From assembly GCF_008386395.1 (NCBI RefSeq), contig NZ_CP043761.1, positions 6,882,001 to 6,946,000 of the forward strand: a stretch of 64,000 nucleotides of DNA, given 5' to 3'. Source of the stretch: Paenibacillus sp. 37 (GTDB lineage: Bacteria; Bacillota; Bacilli; Paenibacillales; Paenibacillaceae). The position numbers were made by a program, and so were the translations under genes. Shown in pieces: positions 45,215-52,524 of this stretch. Within the stretch, counting starts at the first letter, position 1; each line of letters starts with the position of its first letter. The notes under the pieces were generated by a model. The model searched no databases and was not told where the DNA came from. It saw only the letters and a program-made list of their open reading frames with translations.

Positions 45215-46285
45215 TTGAAACCCGAACAATCCGTTACCCGTTACACCGCACTTGTCATTGGTGCTGGAGGCGTCATTGGAAGAAACCTTATGGATTATCT
45301 GATGACACTTCCCCAGTGGAATGTCATTGGTGTATCTCGCCGCGGAGGGGAAGATGCCCCTAGGTTGCGTTATATATCAGCTGATTTACTGAACGAAGCA
45401 GACACACAAGACAAACTGAGCCATTTAACGACCGTTACGCATATTTTCTACGCCGCGTATCAGGATCGTCCAACCTGGGCCGAATTGGTACAGCCCAACT
45501 TGGCCATGCTCGTCAATGTGGTGAATACGATTGAACCGATTGCTCCAAATCTCCAACATATTAGCCTAATGCAAGGTTATAAAGTGTACGGTGCACATCT
45601 CGGGCCATTCAAAACACCTGCCAAAGAAACGGACGCATATCATATGCCCCCCGAATTCAATGTCGATCAGCAACGGTTTCTCGAAGATCGGCAACCCGGA
45701 AGCAGCTGGACCTGGTCAGCCCTGCGCCCTTCGGTGGTATGTGGCTTCGCTCTGGGTAATCCAATGAACCTTGCCATGGTTATTGGCGTATATGCGGCTA
45801 TCTCCAAGGAGCTTGGCTTACCACTTCGATTCCCTGGGAAACCAGGAGCGTATCATTCGCTGCTTGAAATGACTGATGCCACATTGCTGGCTCATGCAAC
45901 CGTATGGGCAGCAACCGAACCTCGCTGTGCCAATCAGGCATTTAATATCACCAATGGCGATCTGTTTCGCTGGAATGAGCTCTGGCCCAAAATTGCTGCA
46001 TTTTTCAAATTGGAAACCGCACCGCCACTCACCCTCTCACTTGCAACTGTGATGGCAGATAAAGAAGATCTTTGGGATTCCATGATTGAAAAGTATGGTT
46101 TGGTAAACACCCCTTATGATGATGTCTCTTCCTGGGCATTTGGTGACTTTGTCTTCTCGTGGGATTACGATTTCTTCGCAGATGGTTCCAAAGCTCGCCG
46201 CTTCGGATTTCATGATTTTATTGACACTGAGGCTATGTTTATGGATATTTTCAGAAATCTACGTGATCGCAAGATCCTTCCGTAA
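45215..46285 (+). CDS. SDR-type NAD(P)-dependent reductase, PRISE-like
   Basis: A 356-aa extended short-chain dehydrogenase resembling the PRISE (progesterone 5-beta-reductase/iridoid synthase) group. The Rossmann motif is VIGAGGVIGRNL; VSRRGG follows strand 2 and suggests NADP; the conserved LMQGYKVYGAHLGP carries the family lysine, and SALRPSVVCG follows. At the place where the group has Y-Y-D-Q the protein reads FNVDQQRFLED, so the catalytic Tyr appears replaced by Val. TTG 45215 is taken as start because GAGGAG lies 8 bases before and it gives the expected N-terminus. Next to an HxlR regulator on the opposite strand, which may control it. Confidence 0.8.
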   Translation: MKPEQSVTRYTALVIGAGGVIGRNLMDYLMTLPQWNVIGVSRRGGEDAPRLRYISADLLNEADTQDKLSHLTTVTHIFYAAYQDRPTWAELVQPNLAMLVNVVNTIEPIAPNLQHISLMQGYKVYGAHLGPFKTPAKETDAYHMPPEFNVDQQRFLEDRQPGSSWTWSALRPSVVCGFALGNPMNLAMVIGVYAAISKELGLPLRFPGKPGAYHSLLEMTDATLLAHATVWAATEPRCANQAFNITNGDLFRWNELWPKIAAFFKLETAPPLTLSLATVMADKEDLWDSMIEKYGLVNTPYDDVSSWAFGDFVFSWDYDFFADGSKARRFGFHDFIDTEAMFMDIFRNLRDRKILP

Positions 46286-46300
46286 CTTAGATAAATGCAG

Positions 46301-46337
46301 AATAAGCCGATTCCTGAATTCCAGAATCGGCTTATAT
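46301..46337. terminator. Bidirectional terminator between PRISE-like and hxlR genes
   Basis: AATAAGCCGATTC and GAATCGGCTTATT-like complement over a 10-base loop. Confidence 0.85.
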
Positions 46338-46340
46338 AAG

Positions 46341-46718
46341 TCACTCAACGTCAGTAGTCGTTGGCGGCTTAAACAGAATTTTTCCTCGATCACCATAAAC
46401 ATTCTCCACGTGTATATCGCCCCATCTACACATTAGATGAAGAATCTCTTTAAGACTCCACCCATACGCTGTTAACTCATACTCCACTTTAGGCGGAACC
46501 TGGTGATGGGAAATTCGGACAATAACCCCCGCCTCCGTTAGTTCACCAAGTTGCTGCGTCAGCACTTTCTGGGTGATCGCAGGGATCAGTTTCATCAGCT
46601 CACCATTACGTTTCTTGCCAAAGGTAAGATGGAATAGAATAACAGGCTTCCACTTTCCCCCGATTACCTCAAGAAAAGCTTCAACTGCGGTGTTATATAC
46701 TTTGAGCGGTTCCTCCAT
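46341..46718 (-). CDS. HxlR-family transcriptional regulator
   Basis: A 125-aa winged-helix regulator of the HxlR family. Motifs in order: EVIGGKWKPVILFHLTFGKKR, the recognition helix region FGELM-like NGELMKLIPAITQKVLTQQL, then ELTEAGVIVRISHHQVPPKVEYELT, which is the wing typical of the family. HxlR proteins respond to aldehydes, quinones or redox stress, often controlling a neighbouring oxidoreductase. The converging PRISE-like reductase, with a TACTT/AAGTA operator-like site upstream, is the natural candidate. Start ATG follows GAAGGTGAT. No N-terminal cysteine of the YodB type is present. Confidence 0.92.
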   Translation of the reverse strand: MEEPLKVYNTAVEAFLEVIGGKWKPVILFHLTFGKKRNGELMKLIPAITQKVLTQQLGELTEAGVIVRISHHQVPPKVEYELTAYGWSLKEILHLMCRWGDIHVENVYGDRGKILFKPPTTTDVE

Positions 46719-46749
46719 ATCACCTTCGGTCTCCCTTCGAGTCTATTGC

Positions 46750-47169
46750 TCAATCTTCCCGATTCATCTTCTCAAAAATATGGACTAGTTGCGCTCGATC
46801 CTCTTCGTTTAATTTCTGGAATAAATTCTTACGCAGCTTCTGGCCCTCCAATATTGCTCTTCCGAGGACTTCGGTCCCTTTATCCGTAATGTTCAAATAA
46901 ATAATGCGGCGGTCCGCTTCATCTACCATTCTGACGACTAGTTCCTTGGCTACCATCTTGTCCGATAAATAACTGAGTGTAGGCGGCGTGAACCCTAACA
47001 TTTTTGCAATATCCGAAGGTCGGCTTTTTCCATTTTGATGGAGATGGCTGAGTACAAGCACATGAGAGACACCGAGGTCCTCATTGAATGATTTGTTCCA
47101 TTGTATGATCAATTTATTAGTGAAATTATCCATGTTGTGTATAAGCTCAAAAATGTTCTGTTCTTCCAT
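46750..47169 (-). CDS. MarR-family transcriptional regulator
   Basis: A 139-aa dimeric winged-helix repressor. The HTH reads RPSDIAKMLGFTPPTLSYLSDKMVAKELV and the wing DEADRRIIYLNITDKG, both diagnostic of MarR. It lies 66 bases downstream of an SDR gene on the same strand, so the pair is probably one transcript; the 50-bp palindrome upstream of the SDR gene is a strong candidate for its operator. ATG 47169 follows GAGGAGG; a longer reading is not supported by a ribosome site. Confidence 0.92.
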   Translation of the reverse strand: MEEQNIFELIHNMDNFTNKLIIQWNKSFNEDLGVSHVLVLSHLHQNGKSRPSDIAKMLGFTPPTLSYLSDKMVAKELVVRMVDEADRRIIYLNITDKGTEVLGRAILEGQKLRKNLFQKLNEEDRAQLVHIFEKMNRED

Positions 47170-47235
47170 TAGATCCTCCTCGAAAAAATAAACAACAGCC
47201 CTCATTTAACTTAAGGGCTGTCATCATTTTACACG

Positions 47236-47970
47236 CTATTGGGCTGAGTAGCCACCATCGATCACCAGTTCAGATCCGGTAATGTACGAAGAATCATCCG
47301 ACGCCAGGAACAACGCGGCTTTGGCAATATCAATAGCCTGGCCCAGACGCTGCAAAGGCGTTGCCTGAATTAACCGTTCAAGCAGTTCCTTTGAGGTGTT
47401 CAAGGATTGGGTCATTGGTGTTTCGATGATCCCAGGAAAAAGAGCATTCACACGAATACCTTGACGTCCGAAGGTGGTCGCAGCAGCTTTGGATAATGCA
47501 CGTACCGCGCCTTTGGACGCCGAGTAATGGTTAAAGCCTTGTCCAATCAAAGCGGTATATGATGAGATATTGACGATAGAACCTTTTTTCTGGGCTGCCA
47601 TATAAGGAGTGACATGTTTCATGCCAGCGAATGGGCCGTAACCGTTAATGGAAAGCATTTTCCCCCAATCCTGTGCATTGATTTCCTCAAATGGCTTCTC
47701 GGAAGAAATGCCCGCATTATTGACCAGAATATCAATTTTCCCAAATCGTTCATTCACTACTTTCGCCAGTGCCTGCCAATCTTCATCCGAAGATACATTC
47801 AACTTCATTCCGTACACATTCTCTTTTTGGCTTACTCTCTCCAGTGCTTCCTCATTAATGTCTGCAGCAATGACGATGGCGCCTTCCTGTGCAAAAAGAT
47901 CTACCATGCCCTCTCCGATTCCCGAGGCTCCGCCAGTAATAATAGCTACTTTATTATCTAATTTTCCCAT
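47236..47970 (-). CDS. SDR-family NAD(P)-dependent oxidoreductase
   Basis: A 244-aa classical short-chain dehydrogenase. The cofactor loop is TGGASGIGEG, with Asp in ADINEE at the end of strand 2, indicating NAD rather than NADP preference; NNAGISSEKPF, the catalytic Ser in NISSYTAL, YSASKGA with the Tyr/Lys pair, and the PGIIETPM loop follow. The C-terminal YITGSELVIDGGYSAQ is typical of glucose/3-ketoacyl reductase-like members. Start ATG follows TAGGAG. First gene of a presumed unit with the MarR regulator. Confidence 0.9.
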   Translation of the reverse strand: MGKLDNKVAIITGGASGIGEGMVDLFAQEGAIVIAADINEEALERVSQKENVYGMKLNVSSDEDWQALAKVVNERFGKIDILVNNAGISSEKPFEEINAQDWGKMLSINGYGPFAGMKHVTPYMAAQKKGSIVNISSYTALIGQGFNHYSASKGAVRALSKAAATTFGRQGIRVNALFPGIIETPMTQSLNTSKELLERLIQATPLQRLGQAIDIAKAALFLASDDSSYITGSELVIDGGYSAQ

Positions 47971-48070
47971 GTGAATTGCTCCTAACGTATTTTATTTATT
48001 TGTAAGTAACAAGGGCTACTTTGTTTTTCTTTCTTAACATGATGCGTAGCCCTTTCTTGAAGAAACCAAG

Positions 48071-48120
48071 GTATTTAGATATATAATATTTAGATGACTA
48101 AATATTATATATCTAAATAC
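48071..48120. promoter_or_regulatory. 50-bp perfect palindrome, candidate MarR operator
   Basis: Two 23-base arms, GTATTTAGATATATAATATT plus TAG on the left and the exact complement on the right, flank ATGA. Each arm contains the direct repeat TATTTAGAT twice, so up to four half-sites are present. It is about 100 bases upstream of the SDR start. Confidence 0.65.
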
Positions 48121-48252
48121 TAGCAAAGTAACTGCCTTAATGCAACGAGTACAGCTCTATATACTTATTTTGGATATCTTGGCGAAGCTAACGCAGTTAG
48201 TAAAAGCTCGGTTTGGGTGACATTTCCGACTTATCGCGCATAACTAGGCAAC

Positions 48253-48290
48253 AAAAAGACTGCATCCGTCATGACGGATGCAGTCTTTTC
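48253..48290. terminator. Terminator of TPR-SMI1 gene
   Basis: AAAAGACTGCATCCGTC and its exact complement with practically no loop; T runs on both strands. Confidence 0.9.
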
Positions 48291-48324
48291 AACGTTTTGT
48301 ATAAAAAGAAGCCCATACCTTTAC

Positions 48325-49290
48325 TTACAATGCACCTTTAAGGTTTGCAGGTTGATTTTCCTCATTTACCAGACCTTGAATAAAGATTTCAAAATTGGGT
48401 GCAAGCCACGTAATCTTGTAGCTTTCTTTTTTATCCACATGAACAACCTCGGGCTCACCAGCATTGCCGGATTCACGATAATCCAGCATCACCACCTCCG
48501 AATCGGAAGGGCACTCACAGATGACAACACCGATTTCGGGGTAACCCCCCTGCTCGATAATAAACCGGCTGCCAGTTTCACCACCTAACGAATGTGCTTT
48601 CTCACGTCCAATTCCCAGTATCCCCTTGACCTCAACGCGGACTTTCTTGGCAGCCTCTGCTTGGCTAACCGGAAAATGCCTATAGTGGGGGACACCGCCA
48701 TTATGTAATTTCATCATGTTAATATAGGATGTTGGCAGCTTAAACACCAACTGCTCCTCCACTGACTCGACCTGTTCATCGGTAGGCGGGGCCAACACAT
48801 ATTGATCCACGGCTTCAGCACTGTCATTCCAAAAACCTGTTGGTTCCAGATGGCTAACACTAACAGGTACGGTTGAGATCTCAGTAATAGATGGGAAGGT
48901 ATCCACCGATTCGTCTACGGATTCCTCTGAGGGTTCCTCCTCCATTTTACTTCGAATCCATTCCAGAAACTCCAGCGTATCTTCATCCTCAGGGTCCAAT
49001 TCATCCGCTCTTTCGAACGCTTGTAGCGCATGCGCATATTGCTCGAGATAATAATAAGCCAGTCCAATCCGATAATGCCAGAGTGGGTCACCTGTGCCCT
49101 CTTTAGCAACCGTCAGGAATTGTTCAACCGCTTCTTCATACCGTTCCAGGTTATTCAGCGCTCGGCCCAGATGGTTAACCAGCTCATAATCCCTTTCTTC
49201 CACAGGAATCGCTTGAATTGCATCCACAATTTCCTGAAACTCATCTTCTTCATGCCACTCTTGCAATTGAACCAACAGATCGTCTCTCAT
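48325..49290 (-). CDS. TPR + SMI1/KNR4 (SUKH) domain protein
   Basis: A 321-aa cytoplasmic protein. Residues 1 to about 115 form two to three tetratricopeptide units (YELVNHLGRALNNLERYEEA, WHYRIGLAYYYLEQYAHALQAFERADELDP). An acidic, Ser/Glu-rich linker (about 120-150) leads to a SMI1/KNR4 domain (about 175-310) with VESVEEQLVFKLPTSYINMM and HNGG followed by a strand-rich part containing GSRFIIEQGGYPEIGVVICECPSD. SUKH domains are often immunity proteins of toxin systems, but no toxin gene lies nearby and the TPR fusion points to a housekeeping adaptor role. ATG 49290 lies 8 bases after GGGGAGG. Confidence 0.85.
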   Translation of the reverse strand: MRDDLLVQLQEWHEEDEFQEIVDAIQAIPVEERDYELVNHLGRALNNLERYEEAVEQFLTVAKEGTGDPLWHYRIGLAYYYLEQYAHALQAFERADELDPEDEDTLEFLEWIRSKMEEEPSEESVDESVDTFPSITEISTVPVSVSHLEPTGFWNDSAEAVDQYVLAPPTDEQVESVEEQLVFKLPTSYINMMKLHNGGVPHYRHFPVSQAEAAKKVRVEVKGILGIGREKAHSLGGETGSRFIIEQGGYPEIGVVICECPSDSEVVMLDYRESGNAGEPEVVHVDKKESYKITWLAPNFEIFIQGLVNEENQPANLKGAL

Positions 49291-49425
49291 TCTCTTTTCC
49301 TCCCCGTTCATTCACTCATGATTACGTATTGAAAATTATACCACTATCCGGATCACCATCTCCAGCAAAGCAAGATCCTTAGTGATATCATGAATTGATA
49401 TCTTTTCATTTCCGATGACAAAGCT

Positions 49426-49477
49426 AAAAGAGGTAACCTGAACCCTGTTAAGAAAACCAGGCAGGTTACCTCTTTTA
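49426..49477. terminator. Terminator of rhamnogalacturonan lyase gene
   Basis: AAAAGAGGTAACCTG pairs exactly with CAGGTTACCTCTTTT. Confidence 0.9.
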
Positions 49478-49504
49478 TTCCTTCCACGATATTGCATTCT
49501 TAAT

Positions 49505-51130
49505 TCAATTCAGTAACTCCACACAATCGTAAACCCATCCTGCACTTAACCAGTTCCCCAAATCACTGGAACCACTGATCGGCGTAATCTTGATAGTATT
49601 GGAACCATTCACGAAGTAAGATGCCGGGACATTCCAGCTGAACGTTGTGTTGTTGCCACGATAGGTACCAATCGTGAAGCTACGAGAATTGGGCTGTGAA
49701 GATGCAGCAGGATTGGTTAAAGCATGTCCATTAACCGTTACGCTAGGTCTGCCATTATTGTAAGCTGCGGTAATACCGATGTTGAGCGTATGAGAAGATG
49801 CCGCTTGAGATGCATTCAAATTAAACGTTATTGTGGTTGGAGAATTCTGACCACGGAACTGGATTGCCGGGAATCGATTGGTCGCGCTACCGGTGGCATA
49901 GGTGACAGGTCCCCAGCTTGGGTTGCGACTATCGGACGGGTGACGGATCGGAATGGTCTGTCCATTCAGGAACTCCCGTGGTGTACCATCCCAGTTGCCG
50001 ATTCGCCAGATGTTGGAGGCTTGACTCGGATCATTGTTGATCGTACGTGTATTCAGAGTCGTCGTTTGGCCTGCCGTGACATTAACCGTTTCCGTATATA
50101 CCGCCAGTTCTCCCTTATAGGCTGTCATGGTGTATGTCCCTGGGATCATGCTATATTTGGCGGCTGCCCCACTTGAAGAGGTACCCACCCAATACTGAGC
50201 ATTACTATTGGCGAACCCAATTGTATATGCATAACCCGTATCCATTCCGGAGAGACCATTAAGCACTACGTTCCCTCGACTGGAAACCCAACCCTGCAAG
50301 TTCAGACCAGACATCCAGCTGAAGTCGGGTACACTTGGGGTACCACCTGTGGTGAAGATCAAAGCGTACGGCCCATGCAGACCCAGGCGCCAATTTTCCG
50401 TCTGTGCATGTCCCGAGTTCATATAATTATAGACTTCCGTCTCTGTTCCACTTTGGAACTGAATGTCACGGAAGAATGGGCCGCCAGAGCTTTTTTCCCG
50501 ATTGCCGTAGGCCATAAATACACCGACGCCATTCCCCGTCACCCCACGAACAGATAAGTCTTTGGCCTGATCATTACCATAATATTTGGAGGCCGACTGT
50601 CCATTTGCAAACCCGAACACATCCTGACTTTCAATTGCTCCAGTGTTACCCCGGTTATTAGAATTCGCCGGAACACCTGTCAACACACTACCATTACCAC
50701 GGAAAATGTACCGTAACTCTCCAATCGAAGGTTGAGCCGTGATATGCGTTGCCATGTATATGATATTCTCGCCACCACGCGAAGCATAATAGTGAGTTAA
50801 TGTGCTTGTAGATACCGTAATTAACACGGTCGATCCAGAAGGAGAGGTATTCCAAGTCACATTGGCGGATGAACCCAAACCTGACCCGATGTGCGACCCT
50901 CTGTTGCTGTTCAGCTCCGTACCGTTCATTTTGGCCGATATAATATCGCCATTGGTTTTATTCACCACATAGACTAATCCTGATCCGGTGTTTACTTCGA
51001 TTCTTGTGCCGTTATCGGTCACATTTATGGTTGCCGCGTGTCCGGTAGATGCAGGGTATACAGCAGCTGTTGCAATCATGACGACAATTAAAAACAAACC
51101 AAGCGCCTTTCTCACTATACTTTTGGTCAT
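49505..51130 (-). CDS. Secreted rhamnogalacturonan endolyase, PL4-like
   Basis: A 541-aa secreted enzyme that would cleave the rhamnogalacturonan-I backbone of pectin by beta-elimination. The signal peptide covers about 1-33 (ending TGHAA). The N-terminal RhgB-type supersandwich (about 35-260) includes GSGLVYVVNKTNGDI and FFRDIQF; the middle FnIII-like domain (about 270-345) includes SRGNVVLNGLSG and GTYTMTAYKGELAVYT; the C-terminal carbohydrate-binding-like jelly roll (about 370-541) starts IWRIGNWDGTPREFLN, a typical PL4 phrase, and ends GWVYDCVELLN. All three PL4 domains are present and complete. ATG follows AAGGAGGGA. A cre-like element lies directly upstream. Confidence 0.9.
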   Translation of the reverse strand: MTKSIVRKALGLFLIVVMIATAAVYPASTGHAATINVTDNGTRIEVNTGSGLVYVVNKTNGDIISAKMNGTELNSNRGSHIGSGLGSSANVTWNTSPSGSTVLITVSTSTLTHYYASRGGENIIYMATHITAQPSIGELRYIFRGNGSVLTGVPANSNNRGNTGAIESQDVFGFANGQSASKYYGNDQAKDLSVRGVTGNGVGVFMAYGNREKSSGGPFFRDIQFQSGTETEVYNYMNSGHAQTENWRLGLHGPYALIFTTGGTPSVPDFSWMSGLNLQGWVSSRGNVVLNGLSGMDTGYAYTIGFANSNAQYWVGTSSSGAAAKYSMIPGTYTMTAYKGELAVYTETVNVTAGQTTTLNTRTINNDPSQASNIWRIGNWDGTPREFLNGQTIPIRHPSDSRNPSWGPVTYATGSATNRFPAIQFRGQNSPTTITFNLNASQAASSHTLNIGITAAYNNGRPSVTVNGHALTNPAASSQPNSRSFTIGTYRGNNTTFSWNVPASYFVNGSNTIKITPISGSSDLGNWLSAGWVYDCVELLN

Positions 51131-51156
51131 GAGTAAATCCCTCCTTGGAAATCATT

Positions 51157-51175
51157 GAATAAAGCGCTTACATTA
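51157..51175. promoter_or_regulatory. cre-like site upstream of rhamnogalacturonan lyase
   Basis: Minus strand AATGTAAGCGCTTTATTC: shares the 12-base core GTAAGCGCTTTA with the site before the xylanase gene and the TGNAANCG half of the CcpA consensus. Confidence 0.6.
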
Positions 51176-51430
51176 CAATGTATAATAACTGACACTTCCG
51201 TCTCATATCTCTATGTCTGCTATGTGAGCCTGTCCATGATCAATGGAATGTTATGTCTACGTGCGTATAGAATAGAGTCATCACTTCATGTAAACCTGAT
51301 CTCGCCACCCCCTTTTTTAAATCACTCTTCTACATAAAAGTATTCTTACAATTCCAATAAAATAATACCATTATATTACATATGTTCGCAATGAAAACGG
51401 CCCGTATATCTGATAGCAAATTCTAAAAAC

Positions 51431-51460
51431 AAAAAAACGCAGCTTCAAAAAGCTGCGCCC
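51431..51460 (-). terminator. Terminator of the AraC-type gene
   Basis: CGCAGCTT-CAAAA-AGCTGCG stem, followed on the minus strand by TTTTTTT. Confidence 0.9.
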
Positions 51461-51483
51461 GCAAATATCAAACTAGAGACGTA

Positions 51484-52356
51484 TCATCTCTTCCGAATAG
51501 GTATCCATATCTCACTTCTATATTGCTCTACAGTAACATCCTTGTGCTCATTCCATAGCATTTCCGGACCCTCACTCAGCTCATAGTCCGATGAAGGAAA
51601 CCATTCCGCGTAGATCCGGCCCCACACCTCCTGAAGCGTACCAGGAAACGGACCGACGACAGCAAATACAGCCCATGTCGAAGCAGGAACCTCCAGGTGT
51701 TCCAGTCCTTCAGGCGTCTCTTTTGTCGTAGCTGCACCAATGTAATGATCCAGTTCTCCCTGTTCCGCCATACGTCCCTCACTGAAATGGGATGAAGCAC
51801 TGATTAAGCCCATAGGTTGGACGTTCGATGCCCCCTTAATCCTATCGATCAATTCCGGTGTAAGACTCTGGTACATCGCAGCGATCTCCGGATTAACCCC
51901 GTTGAATACGATTGGCACCCTTTTACGAATACCCACGATTCGAAACGCCTCTTTATCTTCAATGCGGTAGTTCATTTCGCTTCCTCCTTGAATGGTCAGT
52001 TGAAATGTCATTCGTGGGAAGGCTTTAAGGGATGGACCATGGTTTCGTGCTTCGGAGGGCGTAGTGCCATGCATGCTTTGAAAAGCACGCGAGAAAGAAT
52101 CCGGCGATGTATACCCGTATTTTAGTGCAATATCAATGATTTTGCTGTCACTGTGGCTTAACTCCATAGCTGCAAGTGTCAACCGGCGACGTCGAATATA
52201 TTCCGAGAGCGTTACACCACTAAGAAAAGAGAACATGCGTGTAAAATGATATTCCGAGCAGCAGGCAATCCGGGAAATCTCCTTCATGTCCATGACATCC
52301 ATCAGATGCTCCTCAATATAATTCAAGGCTTCATTTAACCGCCTCAGCGTATCCAT
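51484..52356 (-). CDS. AraC-family regulator with GyrI-like effector domain
   Basis: A 290-aa regulator. The N-terminal double HTH of the AraC family spans about 8-105: [20 protein letters not shown], then [16 protein letters not shown] and the signature [31 protein letters not shown]. The remaining 150 residues are a GyrI-like ligand-binding domain, from [19 protein letters not shown] to [12 protein letters not shown], as in Rob/SbmC-type multidrug sensors. It probably activates efflux or detoxification genes on binding amphipathic compounds. ATG 52356 follows GGGAGGGATGAT. Single gene; no target is adjacent. Confidence 0.92.
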   Translation of the reverse strand: MDTLRRLNEALNYIEEHLMDVMDMKEISRIACCSEYHFTRMFSFLSGVTLSEYIRRRRLTLAAMELSHSDSKIIDIALKYGYTSPDSFSRAFQSMHGTTPSEARNHGPSLKAFPRMTFQLTIQGGSEMNYRIEDKEAFRIVGIRKRVPIVFNGVNPEIAAMYQSLTPELIDRIKGASNVQPMGLISASSHFSEGRMAEQGELDHYIGAATTKETPEGLEHLEVPASTWAVFAVVGPFPGTLQEVWGRIYAEWFPSSDYELSEGPEMLWNEHKDVTVEQYRSEIWIPIRKR

Positions 52357-52449
52357 ATCATCCCTCCCACGTTAATTTAAGCTTAGCAAAGTCATTCTCT
52401 TTGCATCCGACATTACCTGCACCATTCTGTAGGCTCTTTGCATCTAAAC

Positions 52450-52482
52450 AGAAAAAAAGAGCAGCATCAGCTGCTCTTTTCC
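52450..52482. terminator. Terminator downstream of TerD-like gene
   Basis: AAAAGAGCAGC-ATCA-GCTGCTCTTTT, with a long T run on the minus strand. Confidence 0.92.
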
Positions 52483-52524
52483 AACCTTGATACTCACATA
52501 ACGCCAGTATTTAAGTCAAACAGG

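Larger units (their letters stand above)
47971..48324. other. Intergenic region upstream of SDR-marR unit
   Basis: Holds the 50-bp palindrome at 48071-48120, the terminator of the TPR-SMI1 gene at 48253-48290, and between them about 130 bases with nothing recognisable. Confidence 0.5.
51131..51483. other. Intergenic region upstream of rhamnogalacturonan lyase
   Basis: Contains the lyase leader with a cre-like site, an AT-rich middle part, and at the right the terminator of the AraC-type gene. A palindromic TTACATTACAATGTATAAT stretch at 51168-51186 may overlap the promoter. No coding frame. Confidence 0.45.

Noticed and set aside
48325..49290. SMI1/KNR4 protein as the immunity part of a toxin system
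   Set aside because: No toxin-like or polymorphic C-terminal domain gene adjacent; fused to TPRs instead.
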